In this document: in pieces, positions 8,517 to 18,779 of the stretch
Layout of the letters: the number at the start of each line of letters is the position of its first letter
Numbering within the stretch: position 1 is the first letter of the stretch
Origin: Bacillota bacterium
Lineage (GTDB): Bacteria > Bacillota > Clostridia > Lachnospirales > Lachnospiraceae
Assembly (NCBI GenBank): GCA_023435895.1
Contig: JAEZLH010000021.1
Location: forward strand, 1-64,000
Reading direction: 5' to 3'
Length of the DNA: 64,000 nucleotides
The notes under the pieces: model-generated
Told to the model about the DNA's origin: nothing
The model's input: the letters and a program-made list of their open reading frames with translations, nothing else
The model's database searches: none
Program-made: the position numbers and the translations under genes

Positions 8517-10010
8517 ATGGAGAATAAAATTAAAATATTACCGGGAACTCCCGATGATAACAATCGCGATTATTTACCGGAATCAATTAAGGGGTCCGAT
8601 ATCGTAGTGAACGAGAATGGTAATAATTCACAACCATACCCTAAGAGACTCTTAGAGTTTCACGAAATCATGGGCAACGATACACCGGATACCTGGTATG
8701 AATATGTGCCGGAGTGTTACGATCCCTCAAAGAAAACACCTCTTGTGTTTGGAATGCATGGAGGCCTGATGACCGGCTGGGGACATGCCGTATACACTTC
8801 CTGGACCATGGTGGCGGAAAGAAATAATATCATCGTAGTATTTCCCAACGCTCATTCCAGAAGACTGTGGACTATGGAAGCCACTGATTTGGAACGAGAA
8901 GTTGACCAACAAATGCCAGATGAAATCAAGCAAAATTTGGGAAGCAATAAAGAAAATCCTGATATCAAAATGGTATTTGCATTACTGGAATACTTAAAAG
9001 GAAAGTACAATATCGATGAGGAAAGAATATTTATGCAGGGTATGTCCAACGGGAATATGTTTACCTCCCAGTTTGCCAGATATTTTGGAGACAAATTGAC
9101 CGCTGCTTCCGGTGCGGGTGGCGGTACGCCAAATCCACGTCTTTTATATGAGAACGGAACCATCAAGAATCAGGCTGGACCGGTTGGAATGTGGACCTCG
9201 ATTCCGGAAACAAATGGTTGCCCACCCTGGTGTGAATTTGATGATCTGACTATCTATAAATACACTAGAGTATATTGGAATTTGGTGAATGGCTGCAACC
9301 GTGATCCGCAAATCAGTATTATCGGCGAAGATTCCTTTGCATTTTATAAGGGTGATAAGGTGGATAATGTGTTCTTGGATATCAAGAACAGAGATCATGG
9401 TCAAACCTTAGATGAAGCCGCTCTGGTATGGGACTATTATTTCTCAGGACTAAGAAGAAAACCGGATGGAACTATCATAGATGAAGGTTCAAGAATTCCA
9501 AGAGAAGGTGATAAATTTGCCATTGCTGTGGCGGATGGCTGCAAAACAGCCTGGTTTGAGAATAAAAAGGTTGAGATGAAAGCTCCGGCGATTTTGTGGC
9601 AGAAGTTAAAATACCATGGATTAAACGGTGGAACAAAGGTAAAAGGGGAATATATTTGTGTACCAATTTCCTTTCTTGCTCAAACCTTTGGCATTGAATA
9701 CAAATACGAGGAAGATGGGGCAGTCGCTTATTTGTATTTAATGGATGGAAGACAGTTGCAGTTTGCAAGAGGAAGTATTGTCAGCATAATCGACAATGAA
9801 ATCCGATGCATGTATTGTGAAGCACTTCATAGAGATGGTGAGCTTCTCATCTCCCTGGAATGGTTTGCAAGATTTGTAATGAACCTATGTGCTTCAAAAT
9901 GTGAGGATGTGTTATATGTGACGGATCATCATGCAGAGCTTGGTGTAGACATGGCAGACCTGATTCGCAACCTTCTGCATAATGTGAAAGAAACCATAAT
10001 AATTGACTAA
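8517..10010 (+). CDS. PHB-depolymerase-like esterase with CuAO-N1-like domain (paralogue 2)
   Basis: 497 residues from the ATG at 8517, preferred over 8505 because GGAGG lies immediately before it. Catalytic Ser177 sits in GMSNG, where the usual Met or Leu after Ser is Asn; His294 sits in NRDHGQT. The C-terminal stalk-like domain spans about 330-475. Two regions differ between paralogues: the loop after the third strand (about 115-150) and the lid around 195-245, where this copy is distinct (GGGTPNP). This suggests different acyl or sugar specificity within one set. About 120 bp separates it from the gene before, with no clear terminator, so read-through is likely. Confidence 0.85.
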   Translation: MENKIKILPGTPDDNNRDYLPESIKGSDIVVNENGNNSQPYPKRLLEFHEIMGNDTPDTWYEYVPECYDPSKKTPLVFGMHGGLMTGWGHAVYTSWTMVAERNNIIVVFPNAHSRRLWTMEATDLEREVDQQMPDEIKQNLGSNKENPDIKMVFALLEYLKGKYNIDEERIFMQGMSNGNMFTSQFARYFGDKLTAASGAGGGTPNPRLLYENGTIKNQAGPVGMWTSIPETNGCPPWCEFDDLTIYKYTRVYWNLVNGCNRDPQISIIGEDSFAFYKGDKVDNVFLDIKNRDHGQTLDEAALVWDYYFSGLRRKPDGTIIDEGSRIPREGDKFAIAVADGCKTAWFENKKVEMKAPAILWQKLKYHGLNGGTKVKGEYICVPISFLAQTFGIEYKYEEDGAVAYLYLMDGRQLQFARGSIVSIIDNEIRCMYCEALHRDGELLISLEWFARFVMNLCASKCEDVLYVTDHHAELGVDMADLIRNLLHNVKETIIID

Positions 10011-10087
10011 AGTTTTTGGCGGTATGCTAAATTATCACAAAACTTATTCACGATTACCAAATAAAAGTTTAGAAAGAGGGAATCAGT

Positions 10088-11587
10088 ATGGCAGACATTA
10101 GAATTTTACCGGGCACTCCTGATGATGATAACAGAGAGTACCTCCCGGAGATCATAAAAACGACGGACATCGTGGTTAATGAGAATGGAAACAATTCCAT
10201 TGTATATCCCAAAAGACTACAAGAATTTAAAGAGGTAGTAATTGGTGGGGAAGAGGATGTCTGGTATGAATATGTACCGGAAAGCTATGATCCCTCCAAG
10301 AAGGTTCCGTTAGTTATTGGATTACATGGTGGGCTTATGACAGGTTGGGGACATGCCATCTATACCTCCTGGACGCTGGTGGCGGAAAGAGAAGGCTTTA
10401 TCTGTCTGTTTCCAAATGCACATGAAAAGAGAATGTGGGCGAATAATGGGGTGTTTGATGACTTTGATCCCAAATTGGCTCCAGAACTTCCGATTGTAGT
10501 TCCGCCTAAGGACATTAAGGATAACCATGATTTAAATATGATTCTTGCCTTAATTGAGAAGATGAAAGAAAAATATAATATTGATGAAGGCAGAATTTTT
10601 ATGCAAGGCATGTCAATGGGAAATCTTATGACAGGACAGTTCGCTAGAGAGTATGGAGATATTCTGGCAGGCGCGGCAGGTTCCGGTGGTCCCACAGAAC
10701 TTAAAAACATATTTGATCAGAATGGAAAGATTATTAATAAAGCGGGGCATCTTGCAATTTGGCAGTCCAGACCGGAGAAGAATGGTCTTCCACCGGGAAA
10801 AGCTTATGATGAGTTTACCATTAATAAGATGAACCGTATCTATTGGATGAGATTAAATGAGTGTGAGTTAATTCCGCAGATCAGTATTATAGGTGAAAAT
10901 AATTTTGCCTTCTATAAAGGGAAAAAAGCAGATCTGGTCTATGTTGATATTAAGAACAGGGATCATGGACAGACACTGGATGAAGCCTTCCTTTACTGGG
11001 ATTATTTGTTCTCAGGGACAAGAAGAAATGAGGATGGCACCATAACTCATGAGCAAAGTAAGCTGCCAAGAACCGGTGATCAGTTTGGTATCGCTGTTGC
11101 AGGGGGCTATGATAAAGCCTGGTTTGGTAACAAGGTTGTTAAACTAAAGACGAAAGCCCTTCAGTGGGATAAATTAAAATACCATGGATTAAACGGGGAT
11201 CAGTTGGTAAGAGGATCTTACCTTTGTGTACCCCTCTCCTTCCTTGCGGAGGTATTTGAAGCAGACTATGATACAAAGGATAACGGGGCGACAGTTGTTC
11301 TAACGCTTAAGGATGGAAGAAGGTTGCAGTTTGCAAGAGGAAGTATTGGGTGTGTGATTGATGACACCGTAAGATGCATGTACTGCGAAGCACTTCATAG
11401 AGAGAATGAGTTGCTGGTTTCCGTTGAATGGTTCTCAAAATACTTCTACGGGCTTCAGGTTAGCAGCTGCGAGGGAGTAACCTATATAACAGATCATTTT
11501 GCAGATTTATCCGCCTTCCTGGCAGACCTTATCAAGGATTTGTTCAAAGGTGAAATGGTACCGGATCATTACGATAATTTACTTTAA
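10088..11587 (+). CDS. PHB-depolymerase-like esterase with CuAO-N1-like domain (paralogue 3)
   Basis: 499 residues; GAGGGA precedes the ATG. HGG at 80-82, Ser176 in GMSMG, His293 in NRDHGQT, and the stalk-like domain at about 335-485. By eye it is closest to paralogue 1 at 6881: both share HLAIWQSRPE and NECELIPQI segments in the lid and core. It has no signal peptide or anchor, so the stalk-like domain is probably intracellular, which is unusual for that fold. It is followed after about 115 bp by a different esterase class at 11702. Confidence 0.85.
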   Translation: MADIRILPGTPDDDNREYLPEIIKTTDIVVNENGNNSIVYPKRLQEFKEVVIGGEEDVWYEYVPESYDPSKKVPLVIGLHGGLMTGWGHAIYTSWTLVAEREGFICLFPNAHEKRMWANNGVFDDFDPKLAPELPIVVPPKDIKDNHDLNMILALIEKMKEKYNIDEGRIFMQGMSMGNLMTGQFAREYGDILAGAAGSGGPTELKNIFDQNGKIINKAGHLAIWQSRPEKNGLPPGKAYDEFTINKMNRIYWMRLNECELIPQISIIGENNFAFYKGKKADLVYVDIKNRDHGQTLDEAFLYWDYLFSGTRRNEDGTITHEQSKLPRTGDQFGIAVAGGYDKAWFGNKVVKLKTKALQWDKLKYHGLNGDQLVRGSYLCVPLSFLAEVFEADYDTKDNGATVVLTLKDGRRLQFARGSIGCVIDDTVRCMYCEALHRENELLVSVEWFSKYFYGLQVSSCEGVTYITDHFADLSAFLADLIKDLFKGEMVPDHYDNLL

Positions 11588-11701
11588 TAATGGGATTTTG
11601 GGTAATTGCGAAATGCGCTTTGTGTCAGTAGTGTAGATATTTTGATTATTGCGTTTTCGTAATTATCCAGTAATAAATTTGCATAAAGGAAAGGAGTTAG
11701 T

Positions 11702-12808
11702 ATGAAAAAAATAATCGCATATACACACATAGGAGACTATGGTCAGGCAGTTGACAGCATTAAATTTATATCAGATAATGAAATAAAGGTAAGTGAGGTA
11801 TCGCTTACAATAGAAGGACATTATTGTGATCTCAGTGGAAAAGCATTATCGAAGGGAGTCATATCTGTGGAACAGACAGAGAAGGGCGTTGAGATTATTG
11901 TAGATCCATTTTTATACCGATATGATTTTAAACTTACAGGAAAGCTCGGACAGGAAGAAATTACAGTAACAAAGAAGGAAATAAATGAATTGGTGGTTAA
12001 GGATTTGGATAACTTCACACCGAAGAACGAAAATGGTGTAATTTATAGAATCTATGAACCGGAAGCAATCACCCCAAGACCCCTGGTATTATTTCTGCAT
12101 GGTGGCGGTGAATGCGGAGAAGATAATATTCTCCAGTTAACAGGTACCTTGGGTGCATTAAGACTCGCTGAAAAATGGCCGGAGATGTATGTTATGGCAC
12201 CTCAGGCACCGGCAGGTTCCCTCTCTATGCAGGAGAATTTTGCTGTGATGAAAAAGAGAAGTAATCCTTTTCGTGTGGAAATCGGAATGACTCCTTTTGC
12301 CTTGAAGGGTGAGAGAGGATGGAACAGGGATTATCTAGGGAAAGTATGTGACATTATTCGCAAAATGATTGCGGAAGGTAAGGTTGACCCTAAGAGAGTA
12401 TTTGTTATTGGTATGAGCATGGGCGGCGGAGGAACAATTAATGCGGTATCGGTAGCTCCCGACTTATTTGCTGCTGCTGCACCAATCTGCCCAAGTATGA
12501 ACGGAGAAAGCTACGCTCAGTTACTGCATTGGCCAAAGGTTCCGGTTTGGGTATCCACCGCATATATGGATCATCAGCATGGAAGACATGCCTATATTTT
12601 AAATGCATGCAATAAGCTTTGGAACGAGGGAAGAACGGATGTGAAATATACCATATATCTACCGGAGGAATTGGAACAGTACGGAATAGGCAATACAGAA
12701 GGAATTAATGACAAGGAACTCGATGCAGAAAATCACAATAGCTGGATTCTAACCTTGCATAATGAAAAAGGAATTCTCGATTGGATGATTTCTCATGTAA
12801 AAGAATAA
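11702..12808 (+). CDS. EstA/COG4099-type esterase with N-terminal Ig-like domain
   Basis: 368 residues. Residues 1-95 form a beta-rich domain like the Ig-like N-terminal part of EstA esterases. The alpha/beta-hydrolase follows, with HGGGE at 133-137, Ser239 in GMSMGGGG and His345 in ENHNSW. Annotations for this family usually read 'predicted peptidase', but the fold is esterase. A second copy is encoded at 16216. AAAGGAGTTAG precedes the ATG. It ends 28 bp before the LacI-type regulator, so both may be on one transcript. No signal peptide. Confidence 0.85.
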   Translation: MKKIIAYTHIGDYGQAVDSIKFISDNEIKVSEVSLTIEGHYCDLSGKALSKGVISVEQTEKGVEIIVDPFLYRYDFKLTGKLGQEEITVTKKEINELVVKDLDNFTPKNENGVIYRIYEPEAITPRPLVLFLHGGGECGEDNILQLTGTLGALRLAEKWPEMYVMAPQAPAGSLSMQENFAVMKKRSNPFRVEIGMTPFALKGERGWNRDYLGKVCDIIRKMIAEGKVDPKRVFVIGMSMGGGGTINAVSVAPDLFAAAAPICPSMNGESYAQLLHWPKVPVWVSTAYMDHQHGRHAYILNACNKLWNEGRTDVKYTIYLPEELEQYGIGNTEGINDKELDAENHNSWILTLHNEKGILDWMISHVKE

Positions 12809-12836
12809 AACTAAGGCTTAGAGGGGTAATAATAAA

Positions 12837-13826
12837 ATGGCAACAATCAAGGATGTAGCAAAGCATTCCAATGTATCAATCGCAACAGTGTCAAGAATCA
12901 TAAATAACAGAGGACCAATTAGTGATATCACAAGACAGAAGGTATATGATTCTATGAAAGCATTAAATTATCAGCCGAATGAAATGGCAAGGGCACTGCA
13001 AAAACAAAAAAGCAATATGATAGGTTTGATTGTGCCATCCATTGAATATGCCTTCTTTAGCAGGCTGATCGAGGCGATTGAGGAGACCTGCCATAATAGT
13101 GGATATAAACTGATGCTTTGTCGTTCCGGAGAGAATGAGGATCGTGAAATAGAAATGGTATCTATGTTAGAGGGTAATAAGGTGGATGGAATCATATTAT
13201 GCAGCAGACTGGGAGATGCAAGCATTTATGCTGGCAAAACAATGCCGGTTGTAAGCATTGACCGAAGTATAGAAGGATTCTCTACGGTTACTTCTGACAA
13301 CTATTATGGCGGAACTCTGGCCGCCAAAGAGCTTTATGAGGCAGGATGCAGATATCCGGTATTGTTCGGTAATAAAATACCGGAATATATGGCTATGTCT
13401 GCTAGAAATATGGGGTTTTTGGAGGAATGCAAGAAGTTAGGGCTAAACCCACAGTATATATGGGCTCCGGAAACCCTGCTTGATGATGGAACTATCGTAC
13501 AAAGTTTTCAAAAGGGAATAGCCCAGTTGAAGGAAATGGACGGTTTGTTTATTACCGGAGATGCAATTGCTGCAAAAATAATATGTGCCAGAGAAATGAA
13601 ACGTAACGGTTTACTGGATAAAATCCCTATCGTGTCCTATGACGGACTGGAAATATCTAAGCTTCTTGAAATTACTACCATAGCACAGCCTATCTATGAT
13701 ATGGGAGTATGTGCAACGGAACAGGTAATTAAAGGGATTGAAGGCAAAGTGATGCATATACGTTCTGTGTTGCCGGTACAATTAATTGAAAGAGACAGTA
13801 CTGCCAAATTTAAGAATAATAGGTAA
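12837..13826 (+). CDS. LacI-family transcriptional repressor
   Basis: 329 residues. The N-terminal helix-turn-helix (about 3-25, IKDVAKHSNVSIATVSRIIN) and hinge helix near 45-58 are typical. The rest is a periplasmic-binding-protein-like ligand domain ending with the usual PVQLIERDST tail. It lies inside the esterase run and is the obvious candidate to bind the two AAACGTTT operators around 5071-5217, sensing the imported sugar or a breakdown product. CcpA encoded elsewhere could also use those sites. The ribosome site is GAGGGG. Confidence 0.93.
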   Translation: MATIKDVAKHSNVSIATVSRIINNRGPISDITRQKVYDSMKALNYQPNEMARALQKQKSNMIGLIVPSIEYAFFSRLIEAIEETCHNSGYKLMLCRSGENEDREIEMVSMLEGNKVDGIILCSRLGDASIYAGKTMPVVSIDRSIEGFSTVTSDNYYGGTLAAKELYEAGCRYPVLFGNKIPEYMAMSARNMGFLEECKKLGLNPQYIWAPETLLDDGTIVQSFQKGIAQLKEMDGLFITGDAIAAKIICAREMKRNGLLDKIPIVSYDGLEISKLLEITTIAQPIYDMGVCATEQVIKGIEGKVMHIRSVLPVQLIERDSTAKFKNNR

Positions 13827-13993
13827 TTGCAAACCGGGATTATTATAATTTTGCACGCACAACAGATACATTTCTGGAGCGAAAAGCGAACCCTCAAGGG
13901 TGTTGGAGCTGGAGAAAATCGTAATTGTTGTATGCAAGCAATAATAATGTTTTGCAACCGTGTAACATATTAGAATAAAAGGAGAATAAGAGT

Positions 13994-14833
13994 ATGTCAT
14001 TATTAACTTATAATTTTGAAAGTGAATATTTAAATAATAATCATCAAATAACAGTAATTCTTCCAGATAAGAAGAGGGGAGTAGCTCCTGATGAATTTTA
14101 TCGCAGCGGTAAGAAGTATAAAGTACTCTGGCTGCTTCATGGTACATATGGTGATAACACCGACTGGATCAGAAAAACAAATATTGAGCTTTATGCAGCA
14201 GAGAAAGACCTTGTGGTCGTTATCCCTTCCGCACTTAACTCAAACTATTCCAACTGGCCGGATGCGATGCTTGGATTTAATATGTATGATTACTTTACCA
14301 AGGAATTGATGCCGCTTGTTTATGGCTGGTTACCCGTATCAGATCAGAGAGAAGATAATTTTATTGCTGGTTTGTCCATGGGAGGAAGGGGAACCATTAA
14401 GTTTGCTGTTAATTATCCGGAATTATTCGGGGCAGCAGCGGTGCTTTCTGCGGTTCCTATTCCGTTTGACGAATTAAGAGCAGGTCATCCAAATATGATT
14501 ATGGATACAACAAACCCAAGAATGGTTCAGATTATTGAAAATGCTGGCGGGTTTGAGGCATATGTTAATTCCGAGGAGAATGTTTGGGCTCTCATTGATC
14601 AATTGGCACCTACAGGCAGACTTCCTAAATTAATGTTTGCCTGCGGACATGAGGATGCACTTCTCTATGATAGATATAAGATCTTTCAGCAGCACTGCAA
14701 AGAAATCGGTTTAGAGGTTAAGTGGTTCGACCTTCCAGAATATAAGCATGAATGGAGATTCTGGGATCGTTCCATTCAGGAGGCATTAACCTTCTTTGGG
14801 TTGGAAGAATCCGATGGAGGTAACCCGTTCTAG
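13994..14833 (+). CDS. Putative cytoplasmic esterase (esterase D-like)
   Basis: 279 residues of the same class as 6057: HGTYGDNTDW oxyanion region near 49-58, Ser128 in GLSMGG, acidic HEDALLYD segment near 219-226, and His252 in YKHEW. All catalytic positions are present. No signal peptide. It starts about 170 bp after the LacI-type gene with AAAGGAGAATAAG in front. It is the last gene of the plus-strand run and is followed by a strong terminator shared with the convergent operon. Confidence 0.87.
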   Translation: MSLLTYNFESEYLNNNHQITVILPDKKRGVAPDEFYRSGKKYKVLWLLHGTYGDNTDWIRKTNIELYAAEKDLVVVIPSALNSNYSNWPDAMLGFNMYDYFTKELMPLVYGWLPVSDQREDNFIAGLSMGGRGTIKFAVNYPELFGAAAVLSAVPIPFDELRAGHPNMIMDTTNPRMVQIIENAGGFEAYVNSEENVWALIDQLAPTGRLPKLMFACGHEDALLYDRYKIFQQHCKEIGLEVKWFDLPEYKHEWRFWDRSIQEALTFFGLEESDGGNPF

Positions 14834-14898
14834 GCAACCCTTCTAATAGGAATGGAAGCTTTTACTTACGATTTGACATAGATATTTGGTATAGAATG

Positions 14899-14947
14899 AA
14901 ACATAGTTTGGGGCACTTCACTGGGAAGTGCCCCAAACTATGTTTTT
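14899..14947. terminator. Bidirectional Rho-independent terminator
   Basis: A perfect 20-bp stem (14900-14919 and 14925-14944) with a 5-nt loop, T-rich on the right and A-rich on the left. It lies between the convergent genes ending at 14833 and 15019, so it can stop both transcripts. Confidence 0.9.
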
Positions 14948-15018
14948 CAGGCTTTATGGGTAAAACTCAAAGATTAGTAGGATTGCTTTTGTTATATGTA
15001 CATAGATAGAAGGCTGAT

Positions 15019-16197
15019 TTAATTCATGCATTCATATGCAAGGTCACGAACCTTTGGATGGATTTCGCTGTATACCTTGGGGAAGCCCATAATATGCTGA
15101 GCATAGAAGATACTGATATGATTAATCGGGTCGATTAAGGCATATGCCCCTGCGGCACCATCCCATCCAAATTCGCCAACAGGTGATTTTGATGCTTTGT
15201 CATCTACCAGTACTCTTACTCCCAGACCATATTCATATCCAACCTTGCCTGCAAATGCAAAATCTTCACTCATCTTTCCGGTGGTATAGGGTATGGAGAA
15301 CATCTTTACCGATTCCTCAGAAAGAATTCTGGCCCCATTCGCACCTACGCCTCCATTGCATAGTGCATCAATAAAGCTGCTATAAGCATCCACGGTACCG
15401 GCAAGACCGGCTCCGCCGCTTTCGTAGTTGGCTGTAAACTTAAAGCTGGCTGACATCATTTTATCGTCCGGTTTAATCTCATCTGTACCAAACACACCCA
15501 TGTACATAGCACAGATACGATCGGATATACTCTTATCGTTTTCCCAGTGGAAGTAAAAATCCTTAATACCAAGAGGAGTAAATATATTGTCTTTTAAATA
15601 ATCCCCATAGCTTTGGCCGGAAACCACTTCAACCACAGCTGCCAAAACGTCATGACATAAGCTGTAGGAGTATCTTGTTCCCGGTTCATATACCAATGGC
15701 ATCTTTGCGATAGCAGCAATAACTTCTCTTGTAGATGCCTGATTGTTACTTTTTTCTCTGATCTCTCTTTGTTCCATGGAATTTGTATCATAGGATAAGC
15801 CAGCTGTCATGCTCATTAAATCAATAATGCGAATGGTATTATGCGCGTAGTGACATTTGTCGGCTGAGGTTGGCCATCGAAGCGGAAACTCAAATTTAAA
15901 ATCATTTTCCACTTTCATACGATCAAATTCCGGAAGGTAATTACGTACCTCATCGTAAAGTCTTAAATTCCCACGTTCAATCTGCTGTAATATAGCAGTC
16001 ATAGTTACCACCTTGGTAGCAGAAAAAAGCTGGTATAAGGTGTTTTCATTCAATGGAGTGCTGTTGTTAAAATCGGAATATCCTGTCATATGACGATAAA
16101 CCACCTCATGACCTACCATGATTTTACAATCCGTTGCCGGAATTCCATATTCCTTATTGAGAGAATCCAAATATTCTGTTAATTTATCAAAGTTCAT
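15019..16197 (-). CDS. SxxK serine hydrolase (beta-lactamase/EstB family)
   Basis: 392 residues of the class C beta-lactamase-related family (PF00144). The SxxK motif is SATK near residue 60, the Tyr motif is YSYSL near 175, and a GWDGAAG block near 340 replaces the KTG box. There is no signal peptide, unlike true beta-lactamases or DD-peptidases. Together with the neighbouring esterases this points to a cytoplasmic EstB-type carboxylesterase (inference). It is the last gene of a minus-strand operon: permease, permease, sucrose phosphorylase, esterase, then this gene. AAAAGGAG lies upstream of the ATG. Confidence 0.85.
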   Translation of the reverse strand: MNFDKLTEYLDSLNKEYGIPATDCKIMVGHEVVYRHMTGYSDFNNSTPLNENTLYQLFSATKVVTMTAILQQIERGNLRLYDEVRNYLPEFDRMKVENDFKFEFPLRWPTSADKCHYAHNTIRIIDLMSMTAGLSYDTNSMEQREIREKSNNQASTREVIAAIAKMPLVYEPGTRYSYSLCHDVLAAVVEVVSGQSYGDYLKDNIFTPLGIKDFYFHWENDKSISDRICAMYMGVFGTDEIKPDDKMMSASFKFTANYESGGAGLAGTVDAYSSFIDALCNGGVGANGARILSEESVKMFSIPYTTGKMSEDFAFAGKVGYEYGLGVRVLVDDKASKSPVGEFGWDGAAGAYALIDPINHISIFYAQHIMGFPKVYSEIHPKVRDLAYECMN

Positions 16198-16215
16198 TTT
16201 ATGACTCCTTTTCAG

Positions 16216-17283
16216 TTATTTGTGCTGACTTACGAGCCAGTCCATTATACCATACTCATTGTGAAAGGTAAGTACCCAAGCGTTATGATTTTCTGAGAAC
16301 TTTTCTTGTACAGGAAGTTCGGGATTGGAGAAGCCGTACTTTTCAAAATCCTCCGGGGAGTAGAGCGTGAGATAAGCATTTTTATTACCGGAGTCCTTTA
16401 AGCTCATGATGGCATCTACAATATATTTGTGCCGGAAGAAGGTATGATCAACATATGCGGTTGATACCCAAAGCTTTGTATTGGTAAGGGAACGGAGTAT
16501 GTTGTAGGTGTCTGGCATCATAGAGGGGCAAATTGGAGCTGCAGCAGCGAATAAATCACCTGCAACGGATAGGGCTCGAAGAACACCGCAGCCACCCATG
16601 GATAAGCCGGTTACAAACACTTTGTCAGGATCAACCTTTCCTTCAGCAATCATAGTTCGAATCACATCACAAACCTGGGAAAGATATTCTCTGTGCCAAC
16701 CGTAACCGGGCATTATGGTTGTTGTATGAAAGGTGTTTTTAAATACTACCGATGGGTCAGGCAGCATTTCGCTGATGTTACCGGGTGCCTGGGGTGCCAT
16801 GATATATAATTCCGGATACATTTCACAAAGCTTAAGGGCTCCAAGCGTTCCGGTCATTTGGAGCAGGTTATCATAGCCGCACTCTCCTCCGCCATGTAAG
16901 AAAAGTAGAAGAGGGCGGGGACCGGTTGCTTTTGGAGAATAAAGCCGGTAAATAACATCCCCCTCTGTTTTCGCTTCAAATTTGTCCAAATCCTTCACAT
17001 AGATTTGATCAAGAGGTACATCCTTTTTCGAAAAATGCAGCACATCCGTATTAGTTTTGATTTCTAATCGAAAATCACCATTGTAATAAATGGGGTCAAT
17101 CACAATATGATAACCATAATCAATGGGAGTGATGGAGCGAACCTTACGGTTCACACTCCGTTCTCCCAGATAAGCAGTGAGAGAAATGTGGTCAGCCAAA
17201 AGCTCCTTGGGAGCATCAATTAAGTCTAGAGCAATAGCCTCCCAACCACGATTTTTTACTTCAACATATACATGTAATTTCAT
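16216..17283 (-). CDS. EstA/COG4099-type esterase with N-terminal Ig-like domain (second copy)
   Basis: 355 residues from the ATG at 17283, chosen because GGAGGTTACT stands directly before it; an upstream ATG at 17295 lies ahead of that site. Ig-like residues 1-90 are followed by the hydrolase: HGGGE near 130, Ser228 in GLSMGGCG, His in ENHNAW near the C-terminus. It is clearly paralogous to 11702. It sits between the sucrose-phosphorylase-like gene and the SxxK hydrolase on one operon, tying de-esterification to glycoside phosphorolysis. Confidence 0.87.
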   Translation of the reverse strand: MKLHVYVEVKNRGWEAIALDLIDAPKELLADHISLTAYLGERSVNRKVRSITPIDYGYHIVIDPIYYNGDFRLEIKTNTDVLHFSKKDVPLDQIYVKDLDKFEAKTEGDVIYRLYSPKATGPRPLLLFLHGGGECGYDNLLQMTGTLGALKLCEMYPELYIMAPQAPGNISEMLPDPSVVFKNTFHTTTIMPGYGWHREYLSQVCDVIRTMIAEGKVDPDKVFVTGLSMGGCGVLRALSVAGDLFAAAAPICPSMMPDTYNILRSLTNTKLWVSTAYVDHTFFRHKYIVDAIMSLKDSGNKNAYLTLYSPEDFEKYGFSNPELPVQEKFSENHNAWVLTFHNEYGIMDWLVSQHK

Positions 17284-17303
17284 AGTAACCTCCATTAGCA
17301 GGA

Positions 17304-18764
17304 TTATAGTATCATTTCCTGATCCCTATTCTTATCAAAATAAGTGATAACATAGGTTAATAATTTAAAGTCTGCTTTAAGGGTGGTATGATATTCCCCC
17401 TTTACCCAGGTGATGGTTAACGTGCCATCATTAAAATTTTCACCAACCTGAATCGTGCCGTTAAAGGCTTCATAATTATTTCGAAAACGCATTAATTCAT
17501 AAAGCTGGCTGCAAACAGGTTTTTTTATCGCTTCTTCCACTTCGGCTTTTGAGTAATTGTGGCGATTAATGGTTCTGGGGTCAGGATTAGTCTTCATGCT
17601 TTCAATATCATTCTCACCTGCAAGCAGACCAACATAATATACCTGAGGAATACCCGGGGCAAAGAATTGAACTGCTCTGGCAATCAGGTATGCATCATCT
17701 TTACATCTGAGAGCAGAATAGTAGGTGGAGCCCAGCTGATAGCTCTGGAATTTCTTACCCTTTATTTTAATCATGCTGGGGAGCTTAATATATTGTTTTG
17801 CTTCTTTGGTAATATCGTCAACGTCTTCTCTGACAAAATCAATTTCCTCATCGCTAAGCAGACCAACGACATCAACAACACCGATTCCATCATGGGTATC
17901 CAGTGTGGTGTATTGCTTTCTTGGACAGATGTTGAGCCAATGAATTAGCCGATCCGTTCTTCCGCTTTTGAGACCATGTAATAAGAGCATGGGAAGCGCA
18001 AAGTCATATACCCAGTACCCTTTTTCAGCCATTTTAAGTTGTATGGTGTAATTTTCATGAATTTCAGGAAGCATCTCAGTACCGGTTCGGTTCAGAGGTT
18101 TCATTCCAATGTCTAATACCTCCCAGATCTCCGGTTCCACAAAAAAGCAGCTGGAGCCCGGTCGTTTAGAGGCATATGCAAAAGCATCAAAGCGAATCAA
18201 AGGAACATGTTCACTGAGGATTCCCAAATTCCGGTCATAATAATCCTGTGTCGCTTTTGAGTAGGGATTAATATCAATTTGTTCCTGGAAAAAGGTATTC
18301 CAAAGGTGAACCACCTTACCATCTTCTCTGGTAAATTCTATATAGGGATAGTTGGCCTTTCTTCGATATAAAGCTGCTGCTTGTTGTTCGGTTGGATTCC
18401 CTTCTGGCCAGAATTCTTCCCAATGAATAAACATATCCCGGTAAGGAGAGTTTTCACCATTCTTCATATAATCCTTAAATTCATCAGAACGAATGGAAAC
18501 ATGGTTCAGCATAAAGTCGGCCATCAAGTAATACTTGGCAGAGAGCTGATCAATATCCTCCCAGGTTCCAAAGGCAGGATCAACATTATCATAATTAATT
18601 ACTGCGAAACCCCGATCACCGGAGGAGGGAAAGAAGGGAAGAATATGAAGTCCTCCGATTACTCCCTCAAAGTGTTCTTCTAAAATATTATGTAATTCCT
18701 TCAGGTCTTTCCCCATACTGTCAGCATAGGTTATGAGCATAATTTTGTTTTCGATTTTCTTCAA
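17304..18764 (-). CDS. gtfA: Sucrose phosphorylase (GH13_18)
   Basis: 486 residues, the usual length. It closely resembles streptococcal GtfA, with LLPFF-type, DRGF, LWNTF, FDAFAYA, LPEIHE, VYDFALP, TLDTHDGIGVVDV and PQVYYVGLLAG blocks in order. The nucleophile is Asp193, the acid/base Glu234, and the transition-state Asp292. The enzyme would convert sucrose and phosphate to glucose-1-phosphate and fructose in the cytoplasm. Related GH13_18 members act on glucosylglycerol, sucrose-6'-phosphate or glucosylglycerate, so sucrose is likely but not proven. The start is TTG at 18764 behind AAAGGGGAA. It follows the second permease by 15 bp. Confidence 0.88.
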   Translation of the reverse strand: MKKIENKIMLITYADSMGKDLKELHNILEEHFEGVIGGLHILPFFPSSGDRGFAVINYDNVDPAFGTWEDIDQLSAKYYLMADFMLNHVSIRSDEFKDYMKNGENSPYRDMFIHWEEFWPEGNPTEQQAAALYRRKANYPYIEFTREDGKVVHLWNTFFQEQIDINPYSKATQDYYDRNLGILSEHVPLIRFDAFAYASKRPGSSCFFVEPEIWEVLDIGMKPLNRTGTEMLPEIHENYTIQLKMAEKGYWVYDFALPMLLLHGLKSGRTDRLIHWLNICPRKQYTTLDTHDGIGVVDVVGLLSDEEIDFVREDVDDITKEAKQYIKLPSMIKIKGKKFQSYQLGSTYYSALRCKDDAYLIARAVQFFAPGIPQVYYVGLLAGENDIESMKTNPDPRTINRHNYSKAEVEEAIKKPVCSQLYELMRFRNNYEAFNGTIQVGENFNDGTLTITWVKGEYHTTLKADFKLLTYVITYFDKNRDQEMIL

Positions 18765-18779
18765 AGTAATTCCCCTTTC

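Noticed and set aside
13853..13930. Possible extra regulatory repeat between the LacI gene and the next esterase (GAGCGAAAAGCGAA and nearby)
   Set aside because: Only loosely similar to other intergenic segments at 22565 and 58200; no consistent motif could be aligned.
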